Shown: positions 43,914 through 53,025, counted from the stretch's first letter. The stretch is DNA of 54,938 nucleotides from Fibrobacterota bacterium (GCA_003164335.1 PLTF01000102.1:1-54938); one strand, 5' to 3'. Translations and numbers: made by a program. The notes: a model not told the origin generated them from the letters alone.

Positions 43914-44627
43914 ATGGCAACGCTCGGACTCAATATCGATCATATCGCCACTATCAGGCAGGCGCGCGGCGGGAAGGAGCCCGATCCCATCGCCGCGGCA
44001 ATACTCGGCGAAATCGCCGGAGCCCTCGGGATCACGGCCCACCTGCGTGAAGATCGCCGCCACATCCAGGATCGCGACATCAGGCTGCTCAAAGAGATCG
44101 TGACGACCCACCTCAATCTTGAGATGGCCTGCACGACCGAAATGGTGGCGATAGCGCTCGACATCGTCCCGGGAATGGTGACGCTTGTCCCGGAAAAACG
44201 CGAGGAAAAGACGACCGAAGGCGGGCTTGCCGTGCAGGAGCTCGAAAAGGAACTATCGCCGCGGATTGCGAAGCTTCGAAAGCAGGGCATCCCGGTCAGC
44301 ACCTTTATTGCCCCGAACATCGAGCAGATCAAGGCCTCTGCCCGCGTCGGCGCGACCCATGTGGAGCTCCACACCGGCTATTATTCGAATGTTACCACCG
44401 AAAAGGCGCGGGACGGAGAGCTTGCGGCCCTTCGCGAAATGGCCCAGGCGGCCTCAAAGCTCGGGCTGCGGGTCAATGCCGGTCACGGCCTTGACTACCG
44501 TAATGTGGCGCCGGTTGCACGGATAGAGCATGTCGAGGAGCTCAATATCGGCCATTCCATCATGGGCCGGGCAGCGCTGGTCGGTATCGATCGGGCGGTC
44601 CGCGACATGATCGCCCTTATCGCCTGA
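43914..44627 (+). CDS. pdxJ: Pyridoxine 5'-phosphate synthase (237 aa)
   Basis: Condenses 1-amino-3-hydroxyacetone phosphate with DXP to form pyridoxine 5'-phosphate (DXP-dependent vitamin B6 pathway); the DXP would come from dxs in this same window. Nearly the whole sequence is canonical: [20 protein letters not shown] at the start, [43 protein letters not shown] and [12 protein letters not shown], ending with [19 protein letters not shown]. Length (about 240) matches. AAGGAG lies nine bases before the ATG. It forms an apparent operon with the upstream YibQ-type gene. Confidence 0.96.
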   Translation: MATLGLNIDHIATIRQARGGKEPDPIAAAILGEIAGALGITAHLREDRRHIQDRDIRLLKEIVTTHLNLEMACTTEMVAIALDIVPGMVTLVPEKREEKTTEGGLAVQELEKELSPRIAKLRKQGIPVSTFIAPNIEQIKASARVGATHVELHTGYYSNVTTEKARDGELAALREMAQAASKLGLRVNAGHGLDYRNVAPVARIEHVEELNIGHSIMGRAALVGIDRAVRDMIALIA

Positions 44628-44740
44628 AGTACCGGGATCCGGGCAGGGCGGTCGTGGAACACAAGCCATGAAATCATGTATTTTATGATGTTTTACTGAT
44701 CCTGAGAGTCCACCCCTTACATAAAATAGAGGAGTTCATA

Positions 44741-47700
44741 ATGGCACGTTCGATGGTACCGCATGACGGTAACTCGGCAGTGGCGCATGTTGCCCACGCC
44801 GTCAATGAAGTAATTGCAATCTACCCGATTACCCCCTCCTCCCCCATGGGCGAAATTTCCGATGAAAAAAGCGCCGCAGGGGAGAAAAACATCTGGGGCA
44901 CGATTCCCCTAGTTTCCGAACTTCAATCCGAAGGCGGCGCCTCCGGAGCCGTTCACGGTGCGCTGACCGGCGGGGCACTCACCACGACCTTCACCGCCTC
45001 CCAGGGCTTGCTGCTCATGATTCCGAATATGTTCAAGATTGCCGGTGAGCTGACCCCGACCGTTTTCCACGTTACTGCCCGGTCCCTCGCCTGCCAGGGG
45101 CTCTCGATTTTCGGCGACCACAGCGACGTCATGGCGGTCCGCCAGACCGGCTTCTCGCTCATTGCCTCATCGTCCGTCCAGGAAGCGATGGACATCGCGC
45201 TGATCGCACAGGGCGCAACGCTTGCCGCCCGTCTGCCCTTCCTCCATTTCTTCGACGGTTTCCGCACCTCGCACGAGATCCAGAAGGTCGAAGAACTGAC
45301 CCGGGAGGATATGGCCGCAATGATCGATTTGAATCTGGTGCATGAGCACCGGCAGCGGTCAATGTCGCCCGATCATCCCGCCATCCGGGGAACGGCGCAG
45401 AACCCCGACGTCTACTTCCAGGGCCGCGAAACGGTCAATCCTTTTTACGCCAAATGCCCTGCGATTGTCCAGGAGTACATGGATAATTTCGCCAAGATCA
45501 CCGGCCGGCAGTACCACCTGTTCGATTATGTCGGCGCGCCGGATGCCGACAGGGTCATCATTCTCATGGGCTCGGGCTGCGACACGGTCCATGAAACGGT
45601 TGACTACCTTAACGCACAGGGCGCCAAGGTCGGCGTCATCAAAGTCCGGCTCTACCGGCCTTTCGACGCTCACGCTCTAGTCAAGGCGATCCCGGCGAGC
45701 GTCAAGAAAATTGCGGTCCTCGATCGTACCAAGGAGCCCGGATCAATCGGCGAACCGCTGTACCAGGATGTCCGCACGGCGATCGGCGAAGAGATGCAGA
45801 AGCGGGAGACCCACTTTGTGACCTACCCGGTCATCCTCGGCGGTCGGTACGGTCTCGGCTCCTACGAGTTCACCCCGGCAATGGTTAAAGCGGTCTACGA
45901 CGAGCTCGACAAACCGGCACCAAAAAATCATTTTGTGGTCGGCATCAATGACGACGTGGGAAATACCTCGCTCTCCTTCGACCGTTCCTTCTCGGTCGAA
46001 CACGACGATGTCTTCCGGGCGCTCTTTTACGGCCTCGGATCGGACGGCACGGTAAGCGCTAACAAGAACAGTATTAAAATCATCTCAAGCGAAACCGAGA
46101 ACCAGACGCAGGGCTATTTCGTTTACGATTCGAAGAAGGCGGGTACGATCACCGTTTCCCACCTCCGGTTCGGTAAGAAGACGATCCGCCGCCCGTACCT
46201 CATTACCAGGGCGAATTTTCTTGCCTGCCACAACTTCTCCTTCATCGAGAAGTACAACATGCTCGACAACCTGCAGGACGGCGGCACCTTCCTCCTTACC
46301 TCAGAGTTTGACGCCGGCTCGGTCTGGTCCAAACTGCCGGGACGGGTACAGAAGCAGATCATCGACAAAAAGCTCAAGTTCTTTGTCGTTGACGCAATCG
46401 GCATCGCCCAGAACATCGGGCTCGGCCCTCGCATCAACACGATCATGCAGACGGCCTTTTTCAAGATATCGAGGATCATCGACGAGAATCTTGCGATTGA
46501 ATCAATCAAAAAAGCGATCAAGAAGACCTACGGCAGGAAGGGCGATGCCATCGTGGCGAAAAATATTGCCTCGATCGAACAAGGGCTCGCCGGTATCTAT
46601 GAAGTGAAGGTACCCGCCGCGCCGTCCAACCCCATCGAGCCGATCAAGGCGGTTCCGGACGATGCACCCAAGTTTGTCAAGAATGTGACGGCCGCGATTC
46701 TCCGCCAGGAGGGCGATCTGCTCCCGGTCTCGAAGATGCCGATCGACGGCGTGTGGCCTTCGGGCACCACGCAGTACGAAAAGCGCAACATCGCGGTCAC
46801 GATCCCGGTCTGGAATTCCGAAACCTGCATCCAGTGCCACCGCTGCTCGCTCATCTGCCCCCATGCGGTCATCAGGCCCAAGGCCTACGACGCGGCACTC
46901 CTGAAGGATGCGCCGCCGACCTTCAAGTTCACCGATGCAAAGGGCAAGGAGCTTGCGGGCCTCAAGTACACGCTCCAGGTTGCGCCCGAGGATTGCACCG
47001 GCTGCGGCGTGTGCGTTCAGTACTGCCCGGCGCGCGAAAAGGGTGCGATCTCCATGCATCCGCAGACTCCCCTGCGTGAGGCTGAAGCCAAAAACTGGTC
47101 GTTTTTCCTCCGTCTGCCCGATACATCGGCGAAGTTCTTCAATCCCATTACCGTCAAGGGGAGCCAGTTCATCCGCCCGCTCTTCGAATTCAGCGGCGCC
47201 TGCTCAGGTTGCGGCGAAACTCCGTATGTAAAACTGCTCACCCAGCTCTTCGGCGACCGTGCGCTCATCGCGAACGCCACGGGATGCTCCTCGATTTACG
47301 GCGGGAACCTGCCGACGACCCCCTACACGACGCGTGCCGACGGACGGGGCCCGGCCTGGAACAACTCACTCTTCGAAGACAATGCCGAGGTCGCTTTCGG
47401 CATGCGTCTTGCCGTGGATAAGTTTACCGAATTCGCGCATGAGCTCGTTGCCCTGATAGCCGCGGATGTCACCTGCGCCGTGGAGCTCAAGACCACGCTC
47501 GGCGAGATTGTCAATGCCGACCAGTCGACCATCGAGGCGGTCGAGGCGCAGCGCCGGAGAATCGAGCACGCCAAGGCCGAGCTGGTAAAATGTTCGAGCC
47601 CTGCCTGCAAACAACTCGCGACCGTTATCGATTACCTGGTGAAGAAGTCGGTCTGGGCTGTCGGCGGCGACGGATGGGCATACGATATCGGCTACGGCGG

Positions 47701-48292
47701 GCTCGACCATGTACTCGCGGCCGGTAAGAACGTCAACATTCTCGTTCTCGATACCGAGGTCTATTCGAACACCGGCGGGCAGGCTTCCAAATCCACCCCC
47801 ATGGGCGCGGTGGCGAAGTTTGCAGCGGGCGGAAAGCCGACGGTCAAGAAGGACATGGGGATGATCGCCATGAGTTACGGTTATGTCTACGTCGCCAAGG
47901 TCGCGCTCGGGGCGAACAACGCGCAGACAGTCAAGGCGTTCATCGAGGCCGAGCAGTATAACGGCCCATCGATCATTCTCGCCTACTCGCATTGTATCAA
48001 TCAGGGATTCGACATGATAAGCGGGAACGACCAGCAGAAGAAGGCGGTGGATTCAGGTCACTGGCCGCTCTACCGGTTCAATCCCGACCTGGCCGGTGCG
48101 GGCAAGAATCCGCTGCAGATCGACTCCAAGGATCCGACACTGCCGCTTGCCGACTACGTTTACAGCGAGAACCGGTACAAGATGCTCCAGCGGTCGAACC
48201 CGGAACTTTCGAAGCAATTGATAGAGTATGCGTCGAAGGTAAATCTGGAACGATATAAGGCGTTGAAGCAGTTGGCGGGAATTGCATCGTAA
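44741..48292 (+). CDS. nifJ: Pyruvate:ferredoxin (flavodoxin) oxidoreductase, homodimeric type (1183 aa)
   Basis: Oxidatively decarboxylates pyruvate to acetyl-CoA with ferredoxin as electron acceptor, a central enzyme of anaerobes. All domains are on one chain in the usual order: domain I (YPITPSSPMGEISDEKSA), the gamma and domain III regions, a two-[4Fe-4S] ferredoxin module with CIQCHRCSLICPH (about residue 697) and CTGCGVCVQYCPA (about 752), then the TPP domain with CSGCGETPYVKLL, GDGWAYDIGYGGLDH (about 976) and DTEVYSNTGGQASKSTPMGA. Length is typical for NifJ/PFOR. GAGGAG lies about 10 bases before the ATG. The gene is monocistronic and is followed by an R1 repeat. Confidence 0.97.
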   Translation: MARSMVPHDGNSAVAHVAHAVNEVIAIYPITPSSPMGEISDEKSAAGEKNIWGTIPLVSELQSEGGASGAVHGALTGGALTTTFTASQGLLLMIPNMFKIAGELTPTVFHVTARSLACQGLSIFGDHSDVMAVRQTGFSLIASSSVQEAMDIALIAQGATLAARLPFLHFFDGFRTSHEIQKVEELTREDMAAMIDLNLVHEHRQRSMSPDHPAIRGTAQNPDVYFQGRETVNPFYAKCPAIVQEYMDNFAKITGRQYHLFDYVGAPDADRVIILMGSGCDTVHETVDYLNAQGAKVGVIKVRLYRPFDAHALVKAIPASVKKIAVLDRTKEPGSIGEPLYQDVRTAIGEEMQKRETHFVTYPVILGGRYGLGSYEFTPAMVKAVYDELDKPAPKNHFVVGINDDVGNTSLSFDRSFSVEHDDVFRALFYGLGSDGTVSANKNSIKIISSETENQTQGYFVYDSKKAGTITVSHLRFGKKTIRRPYLITRANFLACHNFSFIEKYNMLDNLQDGGTFLLTSEFDAGSVWSKLPGRVQKQIIDKKLKFFVVDAIGIAQNIGLGPRINTIMQTAFFKISRIIDENLAIESIKKAIKKTYGRKGDAIVAKNIASIEQGLAGIYEVKVPAAPSNPIEPIKAVPDDAPKFVKNVTAAILRQEGDLLPVSKMPIDGVWPSGTTQYEKRNIAVTIPVWNSETCIQCHRCSLICPHAVIRPKAYDAALLKDAPPTFKFTDAKGKELAGLKYTLQVAPEDCTGCGVCVQYCPAREKGAISMHPQTPLREAEAKNWSFFLRLPDTSAKFFNPITVKGSQFIRPLFEFSGACSGCGETPYVKLLTQLFGDRALIANATGCSSIYGGNLPTTPYTTRADGRGPAWNNSLFEDNAEVAFGMRLAVDKFTEFAHELVALIAADVTCAVELKTTLGEIVNADQSTIEAVEAQRRRIEHAKAELVKCSSPACKQLATVIDYLVKKSVWAVGGDGWAYDIGYGGLDHVLAAGKNVNILVLDTEVYSNTGGQASKSTPMGAVAKFAAGGKPTVKKDMGMIAMSYGYVYVAKVALGANNAQTVKAFIEAEQYNGPSIILAYSHCINQGFDMISGNDQQKKAVDSGHWPLYRFNPDLAGAGKNPLQIDSKDPTLPLADYVYSENRYKMLQRSNPELSKQLIEYASKVNLERYKALKQLAGIAS

Positions 48293-48311
48293 TAAGTAGC
48301 AGTAATGCTTT

Positions 48312-48381
48312 TGGTGGGGGAACCATTTTTAAATGGTTCCCCCCTCAAAGGCAGTTGATTTAAGCTCGGTTCCCCCACCAA
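48312..48381 (-). repeat. R1 palindromic repeat, copy f (full form, 3' of nifJ)
   Basis: On the minus strand: free arm TGGTGGGGGAACC, linker GAGCTTAAATCAACTGCC, then a perfect 13-bp stem (GGGGGAACCATTT/AAATGGTTCCCCC, 48316-48343). It fits between the convergent stops of nifJ and the GreA fusion. The free arm could also pair with the distal arm GGTTCCCCCACCA, giving an alternative hairpin. Confidence 0.8.
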
Positions 48382-48390
48382 CAGACTTAC

Positions 48391-50529
48391 TTATACTCCT
48401 TCCGCTACTTTTATCTCCGCCACTTTATACGGCTTTTCATTAAATTCCGCCGGATCTCCCAATCTCTTGCCGAGAAGCCCGGCGGCTGCCCGCGCCATAT
48501 ACGAGAGCACATTACTTGTCGGATCGGAGTCCCAGGGCCCGAGGATCGTGACCACCACCTCTTCCCCGCCGCCCTCCGGCGCGAGCCGGACCGTGGTTCC
48601 GATGCAGACCACGGATGCGTCGATGCGGGCGAAATCGATGGGCCGGGCCAGCTGCAGTTCGTCGTGCAGCGTCTTCGCCCGCGAGGACAGCAGCTCCTGG
48701 CGCGCGCGTGCCGCATGGTATTCGAAATTCTCCCGCAGGTCGCCGTGCGCCCGTGCCTTGATGATCTCTTCGGTATTATGTGGAATGTCAACGGTCGTGA
48801 TTTTAGTGAACTCGGCCTGCCGGAGGGAAAGCGCGGATGCGGAAACGAAGAATGTCGTGTCTTTGACCTCGTGCGTCTCCGGGTACCAGGCGCGCAGGTC
48901 CTTGAGCATTTTCTCCCGGCGGTAGTCTTCGAGCGAGGAATCGCGGTCCAGGAGCACGATGAGCTGCTTGGCCTGGTCGGTATCGAGCCGGCGCGCAACC
49001 TGGTGAAAGACGCCGTCCTCATCGAAGAGCTTGCGCAGGCTTGCATTCTGTTCCTTGATCACGTTGCCCTGCAGGAGCCGCAGGACGAGCTGCAGGAAGG
49101 CCATGGTGGCAAAGCGGGCGAGCTCCGGACGGGTGGTGAGCTCGCGGCAGAGCCAGATGAAGAAGTCCGGGGCATTTGACGGACTCGACATGGTTTCGCT
49201 CACGAGACCGTCGGCGAACACGGGGTCGAATTCACGCAGCGCCTCGTAGATGAGGACGATCGACTGCGCATCGGATTCGCTGCGGACAAGCTGCGAAAAC
49301 AGGGCATGCCAGTCTTCGCGGTGCTCCCGGACGAGCGCGAGGGCGCGTTTGCGCATGGCGCGGTCGGGCAGGCGGCGCACGATGTCGAGCGCATCGGGCA
49401 GCTGTACCAACGTGGACAGGGCAGCGGCCCGCTCGGCAGTGAGACCGGGATCGGGCAGCTTTTCAAGAGCGAGAAAGAGTTCGAGCGAGAGCGCGCCGTC
49501 GTTCTGCATCTCCCGCTGGGCGTCTTTAAGCAGTTCACCCGCCATGGAGGCGGCGAGGCGCGGCGACCGTTTGGCGAACTTGCGGGCAAGGTCGAGCCGC
49601 TCGCGGACCGGGGCGGCCATGAACTGGCCGAGGAGCGTGGCATCGGCATCGTCGGCCGAATCGCTCCATGTGGAAAGGTTGCTCTTGCTCACGGTCAGCC
49701 GCCGATCTTTACGGGCAGCGGTCCACCAGGAATTCCACTGTGGCGGTTCGATAATCTCGGCCAGCATTTCGCGAAGTTCGGAGAGCGGCAGCGGGCGGTT
49801 GACTGCCATGAACAGGCGGCGCAGCAGTTCGGAGGGGTTGGATTTGGCTAGAACCGTAAGTTCCGGCTTCCGGTCGAGCGTGTCGATCAGGAAGTGGCCC
49901 GGTGGGAGCGGTTCAAGCATTCGCGCCGCTTCATCGGGCTTGAACGAGAGCCCTCCGATCAACCCGAAATAGACCTTGATGGTGTCGAGCGTCAAGTTTA
50001 TTTCCCGCACGCGGCCAACGCCCCTGGTGGCGAGGTAGACGACGCGTCCCTCCTCGTACCGAAGCCAGTTCTCGAACCGCTTGAAGGCAGCCTGCGGTTC
50101 GCCGGCATCGAGAATCCGGCAGTGGGCGACCAGGCGGTTGAAGTTGGGCGATTCGCCGTACAGGCGGCGGACGTGCTCAAGGAGCAGTTTGCGCGGATCG
50201 GTCGCATCGGGCCAGATGACCAGCAGGGCGCGGAGCAGGGCAATCTCCCCGGTCTCCATGGTGCCTTTGCGGTAGGCTTCCAGCAAGAGGTCGATATAGG
50301 TCTGGGCGGTATCTTTTTTATCGTTCCGGATGAAATGCCGGAATATCGGAATGAAGAATTGCAGATCGCCGGGATTCGTTTCGACGTGGGAGAGCACGAG
50401 CTCCTCGACGCCCCCTTCGGCGTTTTCCTCAAAAAGCAATTTGACCTGAGGATCGAGCCGCGCTCCCAATGCCGCTTCCACCGCCGGGTCTGCGCTAAAG
50501 GCTACTCCCGTTTTCCACCTGTCCACCAT
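48391..50529 (-). CDS. Long GreA-type protein with 570-residue N-terminal domain (712 aa)
   Basis: The last 140 residues are a GreA/GreB transcript-cleavage factor: the tip of the coiled coil reads IKARAHGDLRENFEYHAAR, with the conserved Asp and Glu that enter the RNA polymerase secondary channel, and the globular domain has IGTTVRLAPEGGGEEVVVTI and LLGKRLGD. The first 570 residues are helical (repeating pairs such as ALSLELFLALEKLPD and RALALVREHREDWHALF), HEAT/TPR-like, and not a known family to me. Similar long GreA proteins are known in spirochaetes such as Treponema, so the fusion is not unique. The ATG 50529 follows CGGAGGC. It lies 69 bases downstream of aroK on the same strand. Confidence 0.85.
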   Translation of the reverse strand: MVDRWKTGVAFSADPAVEAALGARLDPQVKLLFEENAEGGVEELVLSHVETNPGDLQFFIPIFRHFIRNDKKDTAQTYIDLLLEAYRKGTMETGEIALLRALLVIWPDATDPRKLLLEHVRRLYGESPNFNRLVAHCRILDAGEPQAAFKRFENWLRYEEGRVVYLATRGVGRVREINLTLDTIKVYFGLIGGLSFKPDEAARMLEPLPPGHFLIDTLDRKPELTVLAKSNPSELLRRLFMAVNRPLPLSELREMLAEIIEPPQWNSWWTAARKDRRLTVSKSNLSTWSDSADDADATLLGQFMAAPVRERLDLARKFAKRSPRLAASMAGELLKDAQREMQNDGALSLELFLALEKLPDPGLTAERAAALSTLVQLPDALDIVRRLPDRAMRKRALALVREHREDWHALFSQLVRSESDAQSIVLIYEALREFDPVFADGLVSETMSSPSNAPDFFIWLCRELTTRPELARFATMAFLQLVLRLLQGNVIKEQNASLRKLFDEDGVFHQVARRLDTDQAKQLIVLLDRDSSLEDYRREKMLKDLRAWYPETHEVKDTTFFVSASALSLRQAEFTKITTVDIPHNTEEIIKARAHGDLRENFEYHAARARQELLSSRAKTLHDELQLARPIDFARIDASVVCIGTTVRLAPEGGGEEVVVTILGPWDSDPTSNVLSYMARAAAGLLGKRLGDPAEFNEKPYKVAEIKVAEGV

Positions 50530-50598
50530 GCTCTGCCTCCGATAGTCTCCGCCTGCGCAAGTGCGCAGACGCAATAAGATATGATCATGATAAGGCCT

Positions 50599-51117
50599 CT
50601 ATGCCGTCGCAGCGCTAAGCGCGCCGATTATCTCCCGGAGAATTTCCTCCTGGCACTTGCCGTCGCAGTCGATGACCAGCTCGCCGTATTTCTCATAGAG
50701 ATGCTTTCTCTCTGAAAACAGTTCGTCGAAGCTCTGGCTCGCGGCCTTGGCGATACCGCGGGATTCAAAGTCGTCGATCCGCAGGAGGAGCGTCGCTTCC
50801 GTCACCCGCAGAAAAACGACACTACCGTTTTTTTGTAAATGCCGCATCGCCGGTTCGCTGTAAACCGCGCTGCCCCCGGTTGCGATGACCGGGCCGGTCG
50901 GTTGGAGCGAAAGGATCGTTTCCTCCTCATACTCCCGCAACCGCCGGTAGCCGTGGGTATCGACGATCTCCTGCAGCGGCATGCCGTAGCGCTGCTGGAT
51001 AACCAGGTCGGTATCGATAAAATCCCTGGACAGACGCTTTGCCAGAAGCACGCCGATGGTGCTCTTGCCAGCCCCGGGCATGCCGATGAGGATTATGTTT
51101 TTCCCGCGGCTTAGCAT
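50599..51117 (-). CDS. aroK: Shikimate kinase (172 aa)
   Basis: Phosphorylates shikimate with ATP, step five of aromatic amino-acid synthesis. P-loop GMPGAGKSTIGVLLAKRL (residues 12-29), the shikimate-binding FIDTDLVIQQRYG (about 33-45), GYRRLREYEEE, and the GG of VIATGGSAVY (about 78-87) are all present. Length is typical. The lid-region arginine is expected in LLRIDDFESRG, but alignment there is loose. It is the first gene of a minus-strand pair with the long GreA gene and lies divergent from uppP across about 190 bases. Confidence 0.93.
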   Translation of the reverse strand: MLSRGKNIILIGMPGAGKSTIGVLLAKRLSRDFIDTDLVIQQRYGMPLQEIVDTHGYRRLREYEEETILSLQPTGPVIATGGSAVYSEPAMRHLQKNGSVVFLRVTEATLLLRIDDFESRGIAKAASQSFDELFSERKHLYEKYGELVIDCDGKCQEEILREIIGALSAATA

Positions 51118-51305
51118 CGCGCGGCAGCCCCTTCCAATGCAAAAAAACCTATTCCCATCGCGGCCCGATCGGCCCCTATCGGATACGGCCGGGTGTTAGA
51201 AATATACTTGCCACAATCGCAAGCCTGCCCTTACCGTCATTCAATTATGTATTTTAATCCTTTATTTTTCGCCGGATTCCCATACTTTTCCCGAAAGAGG
51301 ACCCT

Positions 51306-52130
51306 ATGGACTTCATTAATGCCGTGATTCTCGGCATCGTCGAAGGTATCACGGAATTTCTGCCCATATCGAGTACCGGGCATCTTATCATCGTCAATCA
51401 GTTTGTCAATTTCACCGATGAGTCGTTCGCCAAGATGTTCGACATCGTCATCCAGCTGGGGGCGATTCTCGCCGTGGTCGTTTTTTTCTGGAATCGCCTG
51501 TGGCCGTTTGGCCCGGGAAAGAGCGCGCAGGAGCGCGCAGCGACGATCCTCATGTGGAAAAAGGTGATCGTCGGTGTTATCCCGGCGGTCCTCATCGGAG
51601 CAAAGTTCGGTCATTTGATCGAAGAAAAACTTTTTGATCCCCGGGTTGTTGCCGGCACGCTCATCATCGGGGGCATCGTTATCATTCTCGTCGAAAGCCG
51701 GAAAAGGACATCCCGGTTCAATACTGTTCCGGGTCTCCCCTACGGCACCGCCTTAGCAATAGGTTTCTGCCAGTGCCTGGCCATGATTCCCGGCACGTCG
51801 CGATCGGCAGCCACGATCATCGGGGCCATGCTCCTGGGCGCTTCGCGAATCGTCGCGGCGGAATATTCATTCTTCCTCTCCGTTCCCACCATGGCGGCGG
51901 CTACCGCCTATTCGCTCTGGAAGCACCACTCCTCACTGACGGCCAACCAGATAGAATTGACCACGGTCGGCTTCATCGTCTCCTTTTTCGTCGCCTGGGC
52001 GGTCATCGCGGCATTCATGAGTTTTATCAGGAAGAACGACTTCAGGCCGTTCGGCTACTATCGCCTTGCGCTCGGCGCGCTGGTCATTATCCTGCTCGCG
52101 AAGCATGTCATTACCGGCGGATCGATGTAG
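51306..52130 (+). CDS. uppP: Undecaprenyl-diphosphatase UppP/BacA (274 aa)
   Basis: Integral membrane phosphatase that recycles undecaprenyl pyrophosphate, the lipid carrier for peptidoglycan and surface polysaccharides; it can confer bacitracin resistance. The two catalytic signatures are intact: ILGIVEGITEFLPISSTGHL (residues 8-27) and MIPGTSRSAATIIGAMLLG (about 160-178), the latter holding the conserved Gly-Thr-Ser-Arg. Seven to eight hydrophobic helices are visible. GAAAGAGGA lies before the ATG. It stands alone, divergent from aroK. Its 3' flank carries C-family and MITE2 repeats. Confidence 0.96.
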   Translation: MDFINAVILGIVEGITEFLPISSTGHLIIVNQFVNFTDESFAKMFDIVIQLGAILAVVVFFWNRLWPFGPGKSAQERAATILMWKKVIVGVIPAVLIGAKFGHLIEEKLFDPRVVAGTLIIGGIVIILVESRKRTSRFNTVPGLPYGTALAIGFCQCLAMIPGTSRSAATIIGAMLLGASRIVAAEYSFFLSVPTMAAATAYSLWKHHSSLTANQIELTTVGFIVSFFVAWAVIAAFMSFIRKNDFRPFGYYRLALGALVIILLAKHVITGGSM

Positions 52131-52196
52131 GATTTCTCAACAGCGGATGGCCATGCGGGCAACCGGCACGATGCGAACGGCTGTTTTCGATGGATT

Positions 52197-52266
52197 TGAA
52201 CAGGCACAGCGAGCGCATGGCAGGCTGCTTCGCGGTCCCCGAAGCTATGCTTCGGGGCGCTTCAAT
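52197..52266 (-). repeat. C-family repeat, copy 4 (shortened)
   Basis: On the minus strand: GAAGCGCCCCGAAGC.../GCTTCGGGG hairpin, a second GC-rich segment, then CATGCGCTCGCTGTGCCTGT. The AAGGAAATATT block is missing. It directly adjoins MITE2 copy c. Confidence 0.65.
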
Positions 52267-52274
52267 GATTTCCA

Positions 52275-52381
52275 TTCGCCCTGAGCCTGTCGCAGGGCGA
52301 GCAATAATGGCGGGCCGTTCATGGTTCGACAAGCTCACCACGAACGGCTGTTGCCGTGACTTACTTATGAACTGATTAGTA
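52275..52381. repeat. MITE2 copy c (left end lost)
   Basis: The core CCTGAGCCTGTCGCAGGGCG and GTTCATGGTTCGACAAGC are preserved, and the right end reads CTTATGAACTGATTAGTA. The left inverted end is missing and is replaced by a C-family repeat. The right end finishes one base before the complement of the stop codon of the small membrane protein gene. Confidence 0.65.
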
Positions 52382-52382
52382 T

Positions 52383-52688
52383 TTACCGCGGAACCGACGC
52401 AAAGGTATAACTCAGCATCACGCTTATTACGAAAATACCCGCGAGAAATACGAGGAGATTCGCAATTTTTGCCGAGCCGACTTTGCCGGCCCGGAACAGG
52501 ATATAGCCGACAACGAGGTTCAGTAACGCCCACAAAACATTTACCGTCGGCGAGGACATCCCCCTGCCCGGCGGATTTGAAAACGGCGTCGGAAACGGCG
52601 CTCCGGAAACACCGTGAACATAGTGGGGAACGACGTTTGCCAGGAACATTCCCGCGAAAAAACAGGCTAAAAGGTTATACCATTTCAT
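52383..52688 (-). CDS. Small membrane protein, unknown (101 aa)
   Basis: Not recognised as a known family. Three hydrophobic segments are visible: NLLACFFAGMFLANVVPHYV (5-24, like a signal anchor), VLWALLNLVVGYILF (51-65) and IANLLVFLAGIFVISVMLSY (75-94). The loop between the first two is Pro/Gly-rich (GAPFPTPFSNPPGRGMSS). AAGGAGGAGGAG sits upstream of the ATG, strong evidence for translation. It lies convergent to uppP with MITE2 copy c inserted up to its stop codon. Confidence 0.7.
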   Translation of the reverse strand: MKWYNLLACFFAGMFLANVVPHYVHGVSGAPFPTPFSNPPGRGMSSPTVNVLWALLNLVVGYILFRAGKVGSAKIANLLVFLAGIFVISVMLSYTFASVPR

Positions 52689-52796
52689 GAGATTTTTCTC
52701 CTCCTCCTTGATGGTGATTTTCTAGCAGATCCTGCTCCGTATAAAATAAATGGCGCAGGAGGAGGGGATACTATTGGGGATTTGTAGTGGTGATTT

Positions 52797-52861
52797 GGTG
52801 GAAGAGCCGAGCTTAAATCAAAAACCTCTGGTGGGGGAACCGCTCAGGCGGTTCCCCCACC
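52797..52861 (+). repeat. R1 palindromic repeat, copy g (full form)
   Basis: Free arm GGTGGAAGAGCC, linker GAGCTTAAATCAAAAACCTC, then a perfect 14-bp stem GGTGGGGGAACCGC/GCGGTTCCCCCACC with a TCAG loop (52830-52861). It is the best-formed hairpin of the family. Confidence 0.8.
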
Positions 52862-53025
52862 TAAAGCATTGATTATTTTACAAATAGGCCTCGATCAATT
52901 TATGGAATAAATTGTAATCAATAATCAAATAGTTGCATTTTCCCTTGCACAATTAATTATATTACAAACTACTTAATTTTTATTTACTGTAGAAAATATT
53001 CCGTGCATATTTTTGATCATTTGCA

